Shown one piece after another: positions 1-12,074 of a stretch of 64,000 nt of DNA (its first letter is position 1; each line of letters begins with the position of its first letter). The stretch is from Theristus sp. LFF4_11. Taxonomy: Eukaryota; Nematoda; Chromadorea; Monhysterida; Xyalidae. The position numbers were made by a program, and so were the translations under genes. Under the pieces are notes generated by a model. That model searched no databases, was not told the origin of the DNA, and saw only the letters and a program-made list of their open reading frames with translations. The DNA is taken from assembly GCA_030248135.1 (NCBI GenBank), contig JASANC010000043.1, positions 62,001 to 126,000 of the forward strand, given 5' to 3'.

Positions 1-830
1 AATTTTTTTTTGTTTGCCTTCAAATTCTCCATTTTTTTCTCGTCTTCTTTCACTGTGACAAATTTTCCAAGTTCACAGTTGTTGTTTTGTTTCACGCTAA
101 AACCAGTTAAACTGGTTAAGCAGAACGAGCTAATATCTTTTACTTTGGTCCCGCATCTCAATGCGCGCGTAGATAGATAGGCAGGACGCGGGAATTCAAA
201 ATTGGCACACGGATCCGAGTCCCCTAAATAAGGCCGGGTCACTGAGGCTATTCTGAATGACCACATACAGATTCAAACTAGCTTCCTTTCACGTTCACAA
301 CCGCATTGAGTCGCAGGTGTTAAAGGAAAGATAATAGCAGCACTCTAATTTTCATGTGAGCCATTTGTCGATGTGTTTTGTGTCGTTGTGCAGCTGCGCG
401 CCGGCAGCGTCAGCAACGCCAGCGCCACTGGCGGCTCGCGTCGTGTGACGCCGGATCGAGCGGTCGGCGCTGGTGGCACGGCGACGCACAGACCGGCGGC
501 ACACGGCACCGTGAACGGTGACGCACAGCGGCAGGCGATCTTGAAATTGAGAAGTGCGTCCACTGGAAAACGTGTGCCCCCCCAGTCGCAGGCGTTTAGT
601 TCGTTGCGTATCGCACTGAGCAACACGCAATTTCGTTCGTTTGCTACGAGTAACTTGTTCATTTGATGCAGTCACCAGAGATCAGAACTGGTTATTCAAT
701 CATTTGATATTTGAGCCATTTTGCTACCAGCTTATCTCTAATCGCCATCGCCAATCAAAGTACCGCAATTCCCAAAAGTATACCGGATTTTTTTCTCTTG
801 AAACTCCTTAATAAGCAACGCGAATTGCAG
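1..830. other. Upstream region of the SUZ12-like gene
   Basis: No gene is certain here. A GC-rich stretch at about 392-660 follows a plausible acceptor (gttgtgcag) and is open on the plus strand, rich in Ala, Arg, Ser and Gly. It could be an N-terminal exon of the SUZ12-like gene, but the minus strand is open too and I recognise no motif. The first 370 bases are AT-rich and look non-coding. Confidence 0.3.
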
Positions 831-3800
831 CGGCGACGGCGACCTACTCATTTCTGTCGCGTTACTGGTCGCCAGACGGCATGCAACGCTCCGACTCGAG
901 CACATTTTCGTCGATCAAACCGTTCCTCTATCGTAATCTGGCGTACGAGCAGTTTCGAAGACGGCAGACTGTTGCGACCAATCAGCACAACACAGCGCCG
1001 GGCACACCGAAGAAGCGACTGTTGGCCTCCGGTATCCGCGTCGATGCGTACTTTCAGAGACGCGCCCGAATGTGCGCTGCGTTTGGGTTGTTGTTTTCTT
1101 GATTTTGTGTTTCCGCTTTTCATATCGTCCACACTTGATTGGTTGTTGAATCGTCATTCTTTACATCATGATGAAATCGGTTCAGTCGCTGGCACTGCGC
1201 CTATTTCAAGTGTAACCTGCAGTATGGTCGAATGAACAAAGCACTCCTTGTCTGAACAATTAAGGCGAGACTAGTTGCAGACGAGTAGTTGTGTTTTTTC
1301 CAATCGTGTGTGCATGGGACAAAGGGTATCAACAGAATGGAACGACGAAAACAATTTTAAGAAAACGCGCCAAATTAAACACAATTGGGTTTCTGAACGC
1401 CTTTTTATCTTCACATCACGTTGAAAAGCAGTCATTGGCGAATCAGTTTACGTGAAAAAACTGAGCTGTAATGTTTGTTTTTTGATTTCATTGGTATAGC
1501 ACTATTGGGTACTAAGCTTTTATAAAACTGGTCCCTGTACTGATCTTTCAGCGGGCACAACACGACAAAGCCAACAATCAACAAGAAGGACCACCAGCAA
1601 GTGCCGGTTTCACCGACGAACATCTTCGACTCGTTATACGCGTCGATTGACGCGAAAACGTCCAGAGCCGACCAATCAGCAGCGAGCGCCAGTCCAAAAT
1701 CGGTGGCCAATCAAAATTCATGCGGAAGAACGAGATCAAGTGCGAATAACAGTCCGGTGAAGGCGAACGAACGCGCAGCAACGGAGAGCGCCAATGACGA
1801 TGAGAATGAGAGCAGTTTGGAGGAGTGCACACTGGTGCTGCGGTGCATCCGTGACAAGTTCTCGATCTCAACGTCAAACACGGTGGCTGTGAAACTGCTG
1901 GCGCGCGTATTCGTCGGCGATAAGGTCGTTTATGAGGTCAGGCGTGATGGTGGAACGTGCAAGATGTGCACTTTATTACTTGAAGTTGAGGCATTTTTGT
2001 GTGTTCGGTCATTTGCTTCGCATTCAAGATCTACTCGAACTAGCGGCGGCTAGATTCGCTGTTTGTTCGTGCGTGCGTGATGTATGCAATCAAGCAAGAG
2101 TTTTTGCGGACACGGTCAATTTTGCTCGTTTCTTCTGTGGTTTTCCAGGAATCGCTCGGTGATTTCGATGTCTCAGTAAACACGGAGCAACTGATTCGCA
2201 GCCCGCTGTGCAGCGACATCTTCGAGGCACGCACGCCGCCGAACGGGCACAATTTCGCGTTCGTTCAGTTCACGAATGACGTTGGTTGGAAAGCGTTGAA
2301 CGACCAGACAGACACTAATTGTGTCGCTCTTCGCTGGTGTTCCATTCAGCAGTTGTCGATCGTTTGCAGAGCTGGAGTGCTCATAATCATGAGGATGTTG
2401 TTGTTGCATGACTACAACTGTGCTCACCCAGCACACACATCAGTGCTGAATTTCTCGATTGTGCCATTTCCACCACCATTTCCGACACAGCCGTTTTTGC
2501 ATGCAGCGGCTGCGTGCTGTTCATCGAGGCTGAAATCATGACCGTCGCGAACGAGCGTTTCTCGCCATCGGGCGGTGCCAGCGGCTCGCGATCGCTCCGG
2601 TCGGTGCCGACTCGCCTGTCCGCCGACGCAACCAGAAAGCAGCAACAGTCGCGTCTCAGATCACACGCCGGGTGCGTTTTTTTGGAATTACCGCGTGGCA
2701 TTTTCGCACTTGTCAATCGGGCAAAATTTATTGCGCACGAGGTGACTGATGCTGCACTCAAAACTCTTGAAATTTGGCAATCAGCTTCCGGTGATTGGTG
2801 TCGGTGATCACGGAATGCACGCGTTCTGTGCAGGCATTGCTGTGGTGGCGGCGTCTGTCCTGCACAGAATGCACCTGATCATCAAACTCCAATTGCCTAT
2901 AATTTAGAGTTCCACTGTAGTGCACTGGTGTACGAACGGGCAGAGACCCGCGCTCAGAAAAAAGGAACCGGTGCACCGTCGCAGAACGATTTGCTGTTTG
3001 CAAGTGCATGATGCCGACGGATGTTTCTTGCAGCAGTACTGCGGTGGGCAACATTGCGCGCGTGGCGAAGACGTTCGTGGGACTCGTTCATCTGTGGTCG
3101 ACACGGGCGAAGAATCAGTATGGCGCCGTCACCGGCTCGCTCACGTCCACTCTGGTGTTCGTTTCAATTTACTAATAGCTTTTTTTCGCTGTCATGAACT
3201 TTTGTTTGGTTTGTTTGTTAAACGCCCATTTCAATTGACAATATTTTTGTTCGCGTTGGTTTCGTCTCATTTGGTTGGGTTCGATTTCATCCAAAGGCTA
3301 ATAAATCATTTCAGGGAGAAAGACGAACTGACCGCGGCGCCATACACGCCCGCTTACATTCAGCAGTACCAAAACAAGATCAAGGTGAGGTGACGTTTGA
3401 TTTCCGTCGATTGGCCGGACGTTAATTAGACTTGAGCACTGCAAATATTCATCTGTCGACCCATTGCTGTTGTTCAGTGTTCATAACCGGCGCCTAATTT
3501 CGTCCGTCAGTCCGTCATTCGCCCTGTTGAAATGCAGTTTTGTTCTTTTTTAAATTTTGACGCCTCGATCAGCCAATCATTGTGTGTGATGACTTTTGAA
3601 AATGTCGTGTGTTTGTTCCAGAACCGCGAGGTGGATCAGCTGTTCATGAAGTTCGACATTGAACGATTGCTGGAGAATTTGAGTGACAGCGACGAGGGCG
3701 ACGACGAAGAGGCGGGCGAGAATGAGGCGAAATTGACACCGCCAACAAGCACCGTCATTCGAGTGACGCAGCCGGTGGCCGGTTGGTTCGAGCATTTTTT

Positions 3801-6800
3801 TCTCGCGTTAAGTGGTTTTCCACATTTACAGTTACTCAATAACATATCCAACTAGCTGATTTGGTTGGTGCATGCATTCTGCGCATGAATTGCTGAGTTC
3901 GCCGAAGTTTGGTCTGCATAGAATGCATGCACCAACCAATCGGCTTGTTGGATATGTTTGTGTTATTGAGTTAGACTGTAGTTGAGCGTTCATTGATTAC
4001 CTATTTCTGGCTCTAACTGGTGCCAAGTGGTTGAAATTCTTGAGAACTGCAGGTATGTGGTTTATAGCCTGTTTCTTTGAACGCGTCGGACTGAAATGAC
4101 GTCATGCATAGCCACCAAGGCTTTCTTTCATGTCAGTTTTGGCTGGCCCGTTCACGTGGAGACTTACGTGCACGAGTTTTGGTTCTGGAATTCTGGTGTT
4201 CGTACATAATAGACGTTTTTTGAAACAAATCACGTCACTTCGGTTTCGGTGCCGGTCGGACGCGATCGAGTGAATCCATGCAATAGTGTGGTGTTTTAAC
4301 GTGTGAAGACTGTTTTTTTTCAACACTTGTCTCTTATTATTGTTCCTAAAAAAACAATTGTGCGGCCTAACATTCAAGCAAACGCAATCATTCAGTGGCG
4401 TCACGAGCATACAGCGAACCTTCGATGCAGTTCCCGATCCCGCCGCTGCTCCATTACAACGTGATCGCCTCAGTCGACCTGAAACAACAGCAGGCACTGG
4501 CGAATGGCGTTTCGAGGTGATTACTTCAGACAGACAAGCATTTCGCCTTTGTTTCGGTCGAATCGGACCAAATTTTCTGTGCCCTTTGCCTCGTATGCTG
4601 TTTAGCAGCAAACGGAGACCGTTCAGTTAATCTGACAGTGAGTATTATCGATTTTTTGGGTTCTGCGACTAGACTCCGTACGTTGCAGACTGGTTTCATG
4701 CTTCAAATTGGCCCAAGTGACCCGGTCCTGTTTAGCGAACTCGAGTCACCTCACCAATTTTGAACTCGCGCGTCTTGCACGGAACTGTTTACGTATCTAT
4801 GCGCGCTCTGGCGTCGCAGAACTGAAGAAAATGAGCATATTTCAGTTAAAAAGTCACCTGAACATCTGCAGAGCCGAAAAGTCGACCAGTGGTTGGCCGA
4901 CGATTGCTGAGGGCGACGCCGTGAACAAGTGCGTCCTGTGCGCCCGGCGGATCTCCGATTTCTGGCTGTTACTGATGCACGTTCGCTTTGTGCATCCGCG
5001 CTTCGATGTGCTGCTGCAGAATGTTGGTTCTTTTGTCTTGGTTTTTGTTTCTTTTTTGGTTTTCCCTTTCTAAACATCTGTTTTTGTGTTCGATGACAGC
5101 TTTGAATAGAGCAAGGGCACCGTAATGCATCAAGACGGAACACACGACACGATTTCTAAATCGCGTGGCCATGTTTTTGTCCGTGTGTACGCACCATACC
5201 CGTGCGACGGTGTGGGCTACCGACGTGCGCAGCCCTCAAACCGGTGTGCAGCCCGCAAGAACAACGTTTGCGAGCTTTGCTTCATTGCACCGGCTGCCTT
5301 GCAAATCGTGCACAACGCTTAAAATGGTGCGCAGTCCTCAAACCGGTGTCGCCAAAATGCCACCGCAAAACCTTTCTCGCGGGCTGCACACCGGTTTTGA
5401 GGGCTGCGCACATTGGTAGCGCACAGTGTCGCGCTGGTGAACGAATTGCTGAATCGTGTTGCCGTTTAGTACACGGCCGGCGAGCGCGCGAGTGTGTCCG
5501 TGCACCTGAACGTGCGTCACGAGGAGCGCGACGAGCTGCAACCGTGGCGTCACCATGACGTCAGACGGCACGCCGGCGACAGACGCAGACGCGCGCCCTT
5601 CACGACGCTCACCGTGCACAAGTGCGTGCTGCTCTTGCGCTTGTTTCGTGCACAGGCACGTTCGTGTGCAGCGGGTCACTTGGTGCTCGGCACACAAACA
5701 CTCGCGAATGAACAGCCAAACGGCGAGCTAACACATTCCAGCCGCAAATGCGTTGCTTCGATTTCACCAACCAAACCCCGTGAATTCGTTCGTTTCTCAC
5801 TGGAATTCAATGTTTTGCATGCGCTACGGGCTGCAAAAAAGTGACAGGTTTAAACGAGCGTACTGTATAGCTGATTCGCTGGTGTTTTGAAATGAGTCGT
5901 CTCGCGTTTGAAATCGGACTCGCTGATTGGTTGGTTTTGGTTGTGTTTGGCTTAACCAGTGTGGTACCAGATGCCGTTGATGCTTACCAACAAAATCAAG
6001 TCAAAATCATCAGAAATTTGATGCGACGCTTTCGCGACGAGCAGTGCAAACGTGACTTGTCGTTGTTCCATAAACTCGATCGAAACACGCAACTGGTTGA
6101 TACGACCGGCCATAATCGGTAACACTGAGTGGTTTTGTCTGAAGACCGGGGCACTTTTGTCATTGACAACAAGACGGTAATGTTGCACAGTCGCAAGCAG
6201 ACAGGCACCCGCGCCGTGATGATCCATTCAGCTGCGCACGTGTCAGCCGGTGTGTAGTGTGTGCGAGTGCCAGTGTGTTTGTCTCGATTAGAAAATTCAG
6301 TAGTACAAGTTGCAACGGAGTGGACGGTCACTAACTTTTGCTTTCACACTCTGGAGTGATGCGGTTTTCTATTGGTAACGTTCAACTTGCAACATCTCTA
6401 TTAACTGTTCTGTTCCTCCGTCTGACCAATCGGCTATTGCAGCGAGTATTTCCATTCACGTCGTATGATTCCATGTTCGATTCACGAAGACATGAGCGAG
6501 GGACAGGCGCTGCGTGCACAGTGCCAGTGGCTCTGTCAAATGACTGCGTCCGTGAGTGCAACTCCGCTCTTTGAAATGTCTTTTTTAATCAACTGCACTT
6601 TTTTTGCGATGCTTTGTCAATTGAATTGATATTCCAAGAGTTTTTTGTTGTTGAAAAAAAATTGTTGCGTTTTTTGCCTTAGAACATCAACGAATTCACG
6701 GACTTGAATCGCGGCGAAAAGGACTTCATGAGCCTGTGGAATCTGCATCAGTTGCGTACGCCGTGAGTGTCACAGTGGAGGGACTTGCATGACTTGCATA

Positions 6801-7439
6801 GAACGGTCACTGGTTGGCTGATGCGTGATCGATTGCGCTGTTATTAGCTGAACAGCTTGTTGTTATCGAATTGTTGTCGCTTTGTTGTTCAAAAAAACTT
6901 GTTTTGGATCGTCAGCTGAAAAAAACAAATTATTGAAGTCCGTTCGGTTCGACCATACGTGCACAGCACAGCACGCGTCACGTATGATCACGAACCAACC
7001 AATCAGCTGATTGCCCATAATTTCGAGTTCGATTGTAGCACACACCGTCCTAACCATACCCGTGCGACGGTGTGGGGTACCGAGGTGCGCAGCCCTCAAA
7101 ACCAATGTGTAGCCCGCAAGAAATTTGTTGCGGTCGCATTTTGGCGACACCGGTTTGAGGACTACGCACATCGGTAGCGCACAGCGTCGCACGGGTATGG
7201 TGCTGTGCGTTCGCCATTGCAGTTGCCTCCACGACGGCGGCATACGCGAGTCGTGTCTGCAGTTTCTGGCCGACTGTGGCGCACAGCTACGCCGGAAGCG
7301 GCTCGTACGCAACGCGATTCTGCACTTCACGAAACTCGCCGACCACCAATTGCTGAACGTCCGGCAGTATTATCAGTTGCTCTGTGAACTGAAGGCACAG
7401 CCAGACGCTGCTGCGTGCACGTCCACCGCCGCCTGCTGA
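831..7439 (+). CDS. SUZ12: Polycomb PRC2 subunit SUZ12-like, multi-exon
   Basis: SUZ12 is the scaffold of Polycomb repressive complex 2, which methylates histone H3 lysine 27 in the nucleus. Exons I can support: 831-1070, 1552-1935, 2150-2280, 2507-2671, 3315-3384, 3622-3774, about 4760-5024, 5470-5620, 6443-6551, 6683-6762 and 7223-7439; others between are likely (about 3030-3150, 4387-4518). The first resembles the SUZ12 N-terminal motif (PFLYRNLAYEQF against the human IFLHRTLTYM region). The 4760-5024 exon ends in a C2H2 finger, CVLCARR then HVRFVH. The next exon matches the conserved segment after the finger. The last three form the VEFS box: EYFHSRR, then FTDLNRGEKDFMSLWNLHQL, then a helix ending at TGA 7437-7439. 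The phase across 6762/7223 restores a Pro codon. An acidic stretch (DSDEGDDEEAGENE) lies in 3622-3774. The start codon is unknown; introns carry several MITEs. Confidence 0.85.
1220..1420. mobile_element. Diverged mariner-type MITE
   Basis: It begins CAGTATGGTCGAATGAA and then follows the same order of sub-motifs as the two well-preserved copies at 46686-46951 and 63491-63755 (a variant of ACTAGGAGTTG, then AAGGG, then ACGCGCCAAATT). The right end is decayed. It lies in the first supported intron of the SUZ12-like gene. Confidence 0.6.
2770..2918. mobile_element. TA-flanked palindromic MITE, copy in SUZ12 intron
   Basis: The core contains GGTGATCAC, GAATGCAC, CTGTGCAGGCATTGCTGTGG and a mirrored right half ending in ATAATTTAGAGTTCCACTG. 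These motifs recur in the other copies of the family in the window. The left arm is eroded. Confidence 0.65.
3829..3978. mobile_element. TA-flanked palindromic MITE, complete copy
   Basis: About 150 bp. It starts CAGTTACTCAATAACATATCC and ends with the approximate reverse complement (GGATATGTTTGTGTTATTGAGTTAGACTG). It is flanked on both sides by TA, the Tc1/mariner target duplication. It carries no coding capacity and sits in a SUZ12 intron. Confidence 0.75.
5188..5445. mobile_element. GC-rich inverted-repeat element, copy 1
   Basis: The left arm reads CCATACCCGTGCGACGGTGT then GTGCGCAGCCCTCAAACCGG. The right arm repeats it inverted: CCGGTTTTGAGGGCTGCGCA up to a degenerate GCGCTGGTG end. An internal partial repeat of the CGCAGTCCTCAAACCGGTG motif suggests a composite. 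It lies in a SUZ12 intron, and a second copy is at 7055-7202. Confidence 0.65.
6960..7037. mobile_element. Half copy of the TA-type palindromic MITE
   Basis: Only the right arm is present: ATGATCACGAACCAACCAATCAGCTGATTGCCCATAATTTCGAGTTCGATTGTA. It ends in the family terminus followed by TA. It directly precedes the second GC-rich inverted-repeat element. Confidence 0.6.
7055..7202. mobile_element. GC-rich inverted-repeat element, copy 2
   Basis: About 148 bp with mirrored ends: ACCATACCCGTGCGACGGTG on the left and CGTCGCACGGGTATGGT on the right. Inside are inverted GTGCGCAGCCCTCAAAACC and GGTTTGAGGACTACGCAC. It lies just upstream of the last SUZ12 exon (7223). Confidence 0.7.
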
Positions 7440-7558
7440 CGTCGCCGTCGGGGCGCCATTTTTTATTATGATTGCACAGCAATGTTGCACAACTGCAGTC
7501 AAACATACTCACGCACACACACGCGCTGCGATGGCATGCGCGCGCGGCTGCGATATCG

Positions 7559-7593
<35 letters not shown>

Positions 7594-8469
7594 CGGGTGC
7601 CAGTGTGTTTGGTTCTGCGCAGTATTACTGTGCTGTGATGAGCGAGTGCGTTGTCTTCAGACTGCGACTGTACTGCTTCTGCTCTTGCACGATGTTCGTT
7701 TATTGTTGTTGGTCATGAGATTTGGCTTTGTTTTCAGTGACAACGCTTCGGTTGGAGCTGATTGGCTGCATTTGAGTTGATTTTACTGATTGGCTGTACT
7801 GGGTTAGATGCGATGCGACACGTCCATTTAGCCAACGGCGAGCTTCCATCTTATTCGAAACGCAAGATGCAAGTCTTGTGCTCGAACAAAGTGGAACAGC
7901 CAGTGAATTATCGATGAAACCGCAGCCAACCAGTTTAGTTGAAGGCAATCGTACGGTACGTGTTATTTTGAAAACATCGGTGGTTTGATTGCATTGCTTG
8001 CGTACAGTATTCGGTGTGCGTTTTTGTTCGTTTCAGTTCGGGTTCTTTGCTCGTTGCTTGTATTCATTGTCGTTGTGTGTTGCGCTGCATTCGATTTGTG
8101 ATTCTCAGGAGTTCTTGTGAGTCTCTTTATCTTTTGTTGTTTTAAGTGGGTTGGATTGTTTTTTTTTATTTTAATAGTGCTTCGCCGCGTGTTTGGCAAC
8201 AAAATAAGACGCTTCTTAAATGGAAGCACATCACATGTGTGATCTCTCAAATTAACCAATAGTACAGGCAACTTTTTGTTATTTCATGGTTGTTTATTGA
8301 AAACAAACAATTCAGTCTGTAGAGCCACTGCCTAAAACTGGACTTCAGTGTGGTTTTTTTTATTTAGCTTTTATGTTTTTTAGTGTTTGTCATTTAGTTG
8401 TACGTTAACATTCAGTGCGTGAGTTTTTCTTTGATATTGAGTGAAATGTTTGTATTGAGTTGCTCTGTC
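7440..8469. other. 3' flank of SUZ12 with a (GT)n microsatellite
   Basis: No gene recognised. A GT-dinucleotide run occupies about 7559-7590. The rest is AT-rich sequence with scattered short open frames that show no consistent coding signal. Confidence 0.6.
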
Positions 8470-8933
8470 CATAGTTGTTCTAGGCCGGGAGGGGGGGGGG
8501 GCTGGGGGGGGGCGTTTTTTCGGATCTATCTCTATCAGAGAGTTTTTTTCGGCGCAGCTATTATCTATCTAAAAAAATTTCTCAGCCAGCTATCTATCTG
8601 AAAATTTTTGTCTTCGAAAATATAAAATGAGTCAATTTTTGACCAAAATTGACCAGTTTTGCTCGAAATTCGTTAAAATTTCGCTAATTTTAGGTAAAAT
8701 ACGCGTTTAAACTTGATTTTTAGCATATTTTAAGCATTATTTTGCTGTTTTTATAGCTTTTTAGCGTTTTATCTATCTATCTATCTAATTTCAAATTTTT
8801 GACCGCCCCCCCCCAAAGTCACATGCCCCCCCGCGCCCCCCCCCAAATTTTCCAGCTATCTATCTATCTGGAAAATTTGCTCCAGCTATCTATATCGCCC
8901 CCCCCCCAACCCCCCAGCTCTGGAACAACTATG
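8470..8933. mobile_element. hAT-type MITE with TATC core, copy A
   Basis: It begins CATAGTTGTTCTAG and ends CTGGAACAACTATG, an inverted terminal repeat. The 8 bases on both sides are identical (gctctgtc at 8462-8469 and 8934-8941). An 8-bp target duplication is the signature of hAT-superfamily transposition. Inside are G-runs near the left end, C-runs near the right end, and many TATCTATC tracts; there is no open frame. Other copies: 38351-38813, 40244-45698 (split), 40970-41070 and 51016-51329. Confidence 0.85.
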
Positions 8934-9364
8934 GCTCTGTCTTTTTGAGTTTCTGTATGTCTCGGTGTTTTTTGTCGCAACAATCAGTCCCTGCCTCTGA
9001 CTGCCCCACGATTTGCTTTGTTTTTGAGTATTTTGATAATCAACAGTAACTTTATAAATCAGAACTGTCTGCAATAGTTTTGTGTATATTGTTTACATAT
9101 TTCCAGATTTTTTAGTTTTCTGTAATTCTGAGTAAATTTGAATACCGTATTGGTGATTGGTTATGTTTAAACATGCATTTTTGTGGCTGGAATAAAAACT
9201 AAAGGAAACGAATAAAAATTGAGTCAACTCACATCTAAGTCATTCTTTTGGGCATCCAAATTCGAATTAAAAAAAAATGGTTGAACTACAGGCGACTTCA
9301 GGAAATCAAAAGGTAACCAACAATTTCTGTACCACCGTGTGTGTTGACAGTTGACTTGGTGCAT
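8934..9364. other. Intergenic AT-rich stretch
   Basis: I see no gene or clear element here; the sequence is AT-rich and single-copy within the window. Confidence 0.5.
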
Positions 9365-9720
9365 GCTCAGCGGTTTGCTAAAACAAATCGCTGGAGCATT
9401 TATGAAAGAGCCAGATCAACCCAGCCTACTTTGTTGAAATCGATAGCTTCTAGCAACAAGAGGGGAAATTGTTATGGCTGTTGCATGGAAACAATACTCA
9501 TACCGTATGTTATGTCCATTGGTGTTCGTTTCGGAAAAACTTCAACTGCTAAAACAAATCGCTGGAGCATTTATGAAAGAGCCAGAGCAACCCAGCCAAC
9601 TTTGTTGAAATCGATAGCTTCTAGCAACAAGAGGAAAAGAGGGAAAATTGTTATGGCTGTTGCATGGAAACAATACTCATACCGTATGTTATCATGCGGA
9701 TGCGCGAGCGAGCGAAGCGA
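9365..9720. repeat. Tandem duplication of a unit of about 170 bp
   Basis: The block from GCTAAAACAAATCGCTGGAG through GTTATGGCTGTTGCATGGAA to ACCGTATGTTAT occurs twice, at about 9376-9511 and 9548-9691. The differences are a few substitutions and a short AAAAGAG insertion in the second. The duplicated part is open on the plus strand but I recognise no protein. Confidence 0.75.
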
Positions 9721-9974
9721 GCGGACAGCGCATCACGCATTATATGGCTAAATATGGACCTGCGCGGGTTTTCAAAATTTACGCGTTGTCCTACAGCAAC
9801 GAACATACATGCTGGAAACTTGTTACTGTGCACACGAAGAGACCTGCAGTGGTTGCTAACTGTGCCGAAGAGAAAATTCCACCAGACTTCTTTACGTCCG
9901 TTGTAGACACGAAAAACCTATTCTGAAATCTTGGTTACTTATTCTTGTTTCTCCTTTTTTTCAGCTATATGTCA

Positions 9975-12005
9975 TCAAGATGTGTTCGCCTTTCAATTTT
10001 TAACTGGGGCATTTTCATAGCCGAACAAAAATGTTTCCTGGGGTAATTCCACCCGGAGATTTTGAAAATTGGGTTAATTTTTTGCCCAGACCATGTTTTT
10101 GGGAAAAAATTGGGCATTTTAAAAGTTCGCAGGGTTTTCACCGGGTTTTAAGTGTTCGCGCTTTCAATTTTTACCTGCGGCATTTTCACAGTCGAACAAA
10201 AATGTTTCCTGGGGTAATTCCATCCGGAGATTTTGGAAATTAAGTTAATTTTTTGCCCTGAGCATCTCTAGATACTGAATCGTGACGATTTCGGGCGAAT
10301 CGGCCGTGGAAATTGGCGACAACGGTCCAGAAATGAAAAACAAGAAAACAAAGTTTTCCAGGGTAATTCAATGCGCTGATCACGGATTTTGAATTAGTTT
10401 TTTTTTTATGTGAGCAACTCTATTCACTGAATCGTGACGATTTCGACGGAATCGGCCGTGGAAATTGGCGAAATCGGTCCAGAAATGAAAAACAAGAAAA
10501 CGAAGTTTTCCAGGGCAATTCAATGCGCTGATCACGGATTTTGGGTTAGTTTTTTTTATGTGAGCAACTCTATACACTGAATCGTGACGATTTCGGCCGA
10601 ATCGGCCGTGGAAATTGGCGAAATCGGTCCAGAAATGAAAAACAAGAAAACGGTGTTTTCCAGGGTAATTCAATGCGCTGATCACGGATTTTGGGTTAGT
10701 TTTTTATGTGAGCAACTGTAGACACTGAATCGTGACGATTTTGGCCGAATCGGCCGTGGAAATTGGCGAAATCGGTCCAGAAAAGAAAAAACAAGAAAAC
10801 GGTGTTCTCAAGGGTAATTCAATGCGCTGATCACGGATTTTGGGTTAGTTTTTTGTGAGCAACTCTAGATACTGAATCGTGACGATTTCGGCCGAATCGG
10901 CCGTGGAAATTGGCGAAATCGGTCCAGAAATGAAAAACAAGAAAACGAAGTTTTCCAGGGTAATTCAATGCGCTGATCACGGATTTTGGGTTAGTTTTTT
11001 TATGTGAGCAACTCTATACACTGAATCGTGACGATTTCGGCCGAATCGGCCGTGGAAATTGGCGAAATCGGTCCAAAAATGAAAAACAAGAAAACGGTGT
11101 TTTCCAGGGTAATTCAATGCGCTGATCACGCATTTTGGGTTAGTTTTTTATGTGAGCAACTCTAGACATTGAATCGTGACGATTTCGGCCGAATCGGCCG
11201 TGGAAATTGGCGAAATCGGTCCATAAAAGAAAAACAAGAAAACGGTGTTTTCCAGGGTAATTCAATGCGCTGATCACGGATTTTGGGTTAGTTTTTTATG
11301 TGAGCAACTCTAGATACTGAATCGTGACGATTTCGGCCGAATCGGCCGTGGAAATTGGCGAAATCGGTCCAGAAATGAACAACAAGAAAACTGTGTTTTC
11401 CATGGTAATTCAATGCACTGATCACGGATTTTGGGTTAGTTTTTTTATGTGAGCAACTCTAGATACTGAATCGTAACGATTTCGGGCGAATCGGCCGTGG
11501 AAATTGGCAAAATTGCTCCAGAAATTAAAAACAAGAAAACGGTGTTTTCCAGGGTAATTCAATGCGCTGATTACGGAATTTGGGTTAGTTTTTTATGTGA
11601 GCAACTCTAGATACGGAATCGTGACGATTTCGGGCGAATCGTCCGTGGAAATTGGCGAAATCGGTCCAGAAATGAAAAACAGGAAAACGGTGTTTTCCTG
11701 GGTAATTCAATGCGCTGATCACGGATTTTGGGTTAGTTTTCTTGTGTGAGCACCTCTAGATACTGAATCGTGACGATTTCGGGCGAATCGGCCGTGGAAT
11801 TTAGTGAAACCGGTCCAGAAATGAAAAACAAGAAATCGGTATTTTCCATGGTAATTCATTGCGCCGATCACGGCTTTTGGGTCAGTTTTCTTATGTGAGC
11901 AATTCTAGGCACTGAATCATGACGATTTTGGGCGAATCGGCCGTAGAAATAGCATAGGCGAAATTGGCCTAAAAACGAAAAATGAAAAACCTGAGTTGTC
12001 CGGGG
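9975..12005. repeat. Satellite array with unit of about 149 bp
   Basis: From about 10260 to 11960 there are about 12 head-to-tail units of 147-151 bp. Each contains CTGAATCGTGACGATTTC, the near-palindrome GGCCGAATCGGCC, TTTTCCAGGGTAATTCAATG, and CGCTGATCACGGATTTTGGG. Units differ by a few bases, with more divergence at the right edge. A related leader at 9975-10255 has two longer units (about 174 bp) sharing GGGGTAATTC. No coding function is implied. Confidence 0.9.
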
Positions 12006-12074
12006 TTTAGAAGAATGTGTGACCAACGTATTGTGATTTTGGTCCGACCTGTGGTGCTTATGTAAAAGTCAGAA

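Noticed and set aside
5092..5160. Possible further SUZ12 exon after the zinc finger
   Set aside because: No clear acceptor with matching phase; the 5470 exon continues the protein better.
8754..8910. CRISPR-like spacing of TATCTATC and C-runs
   Set aside because: This is a eukaryotic MITE with microsatellite tracts; there are no repeat-spacer units.
9341..9926. Plus-strand frames over the tandem duplication
   Set aside because: The frame repeats with the DNA unit and has no recognisable domain; better explained as repeat sequence.
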